Positions 32,181-32,966 of a stretch of DNA of 32,966 nucleotides are shown here, piece by piece. Positions within the stretch are counted from its first letter, which is position 1. Each line of letters opens with the position of its first letter. Position numbers and translations under genes: made by a program. Source of the DNA: an uncultured bacterium (GTDB taxonomy: Bacteria; Bacillota; Clostridia; Lachnospirales; Anaerotignaceae); assembly GCA_905214825.1 (NCBI GenBank), contig CAJMNV010000004.1, forward strand, positions 1 to 32,966. Reading direction: 5' to 3'. The notes under the pieces were generated by a model. That model saw nothing but the letters and a program-made list of their open reading frames with translations. It made no database searches and was not told where the DNA came from.

Positions 32181-32966
32181 ATGGATATCAAAAAACATCT
32201 TTTCGGACAAACCAAAACGGGCGAAGCAGTGTTTGCCTTTGATTTGACAAATGAAGCAGGTACAAAAGCAACTATATTGACATATGGTGCAGCATTGCAA
32301 AGTTTTGTGTTTGATAAATGTGATGTGGTATTGGGATATGACAATATGGCATCATATGAAGCACAAGACAAATATATGGGGGCAGTTGCAGGGCGTTTTG
32401 CAAATCGTATTGGAGGTGGTACGTTTGCATTAAATGATGAAACATATATATTGTGTTGCAATGATGGCGAAAATCATTTGCATGGTGGTACTGTTGGGTT
32501 TGATAAAAAAATATGGGCAGCAGATATAGAAGAAGATGTACTTTGTTTGCGATATACAAGCCCAAATGGAGAAGAAGGCTACCCTGGTACATTGTGTACA
32601 GAAATACGATATCGGTTGGATAATGAAAATCAATTACATATAGAATACCAAGCAGTTTGTGATAAAGATACCATATTGAATTTGACAAATCATAGTTATT
32701 TTAATTTGAATGGACATCAAAATGGAAGTTTGGAAGGACAAGAAGTACGGATTTTTGCAGATTTTTACACAGAAAATGATGCAAAAAGTTTGCCAACTGG
32801 TGTGATTGCCAGCGTTGCAAATACACCGATGGATTTTCGGGATTTTCACCCGATATTGGAACGGATTGATCAAGATTTTACACAACTGCAATATGGTAAT
32901 GGATATGACCACAACTGGATATGCAATGCTTATGATGGTGTTACTGTCAGAAAATGCGCAGAGGCT
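32181..32966 (+). CDS. galM: Aldose 1-epimerase (galactose mutarotase), 3' end missing
   Basis: Converts beta-D-galactose to the alpha form used by galactokinase. The frame is open from ATG 32181 to the window end (262 codons) with no stop, so the C-terminus is missing. A clear AAGGAAAGGA site precedes the start, 15 bases after the ROK gene. Family features: YGAALQSFVF early on, AGRFANRIGGGTF, the substrate-binding NHLHGG, catalytic histidine in LTNHSYFNL, and the GYDHNWIC block (usual GYDHNF-). The general-base glutamate near the C-terminus is beyond the window. Last visible gene of the mgl-gal operon. Confidence 0.93.
   Translation, partial: MDIKKHLFGQTKTGEAVFAFDLTNEAGTKATILTYGAALQSFVFDKCDVVLGYDNMASYEAQDKYMGAVAGRFANRIGGGTFALNDETYILCCNDGENHLHGGTVGFDKKIWAADIEEDVLCLRYTSPNGEEGYPGTLCTEIRYRLDNENQLHIEYQAVCDKDTILNLTNHSYFNLNGHQNGSLEGQEVRIFADFYTENDAKSLPTGVIASVANTPMDFRDFHPILERIDQDFTQLQYGNGYDHNWICNAYDGVTVRKCAEA

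Noticed and set aside
1..32966. CRISPR arrays, tRNA/rRNA genes, insertion sequences, phage genes
   Set aside because: No spaced repeats, cloverleaf patterns, transposase or integrase frames were seen; the segment is continuous operon sequence.

Overview
This is an AT-rich bacterial chromosome segment in which almost every gene runs on the + strand, packed into tight operons with ATGA, GTGA or TGATG overlaps. Gene content and protein style point to a low-GC Gram-positive anaerobe of the class Clostridia, probably Lachnospiraceae-like. The supporting signs are lipoprotein binding proteins instead of free periplasmic ones, a YesM/YesN-type two-component system, a type 2 (Firmicutes) GalT, a clostridial GalK variant and a PstS with rearranged halves. 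No tRNA, rRNA, CRISPR array, insertion sequence or prophage was seen. The segment reads as ordinary core chromosome.

Layout. (1) 1-905: end of a lipoate-protein ligase gene. It converges on a LacI-family regulator gene (965-1948, minus) across a bidirectional terminator. (2) 2314-8478: complete F1Fo ATP synthase operon atpBEFHAGDC. It has a consensus promoter and, just downstream of the -10, a palindrome of the type LacI-family proteins bind. (3) 8746-15222: phosphate operon pstSCAB-phoU-phoB-phoR, preceded by Pho-box-like repeats and with a hairpin between pstS and pstC. (4) 15297-17612: a three-gene NitT/TauT-type ABC importer of unknown substrate with its own likely promoter, closed by a terminator. 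(5) 17851-23195: a sensing cassette of an AraC-type response regulator, a YesM/LytS-type histidine kinase and two membrane-anchored sugar-binding-protein homologues. (6) 23396-32966: galactose import (mglBAC), a small coiled-coil membrane protein, and the Leloir pathway (galK, galE, galT), then a ROK sugar kinase and galM, which is cut by the window end.

How it fits together. The last two regions look like one functional unit. The membrane-bound binding proteins and the kinase would sense galactose or a related sugar outside the cell. The response regulator would then activate mglBAC and the gal genes. GalM, GalK, GalT and GalE carry galactose to glucose-1-phosphate, and the ROK kinase handles free glucose. 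The phosphate block is a standard Pho system in which the sensor pair is encoded with its transporter. The most interesting points are the two-receptor sensing cassette, the likely LacI control of ATP synthase, the PstS with swapped halves, and the unassigned tail-anchored coiled-coil protein inside the gal operon.
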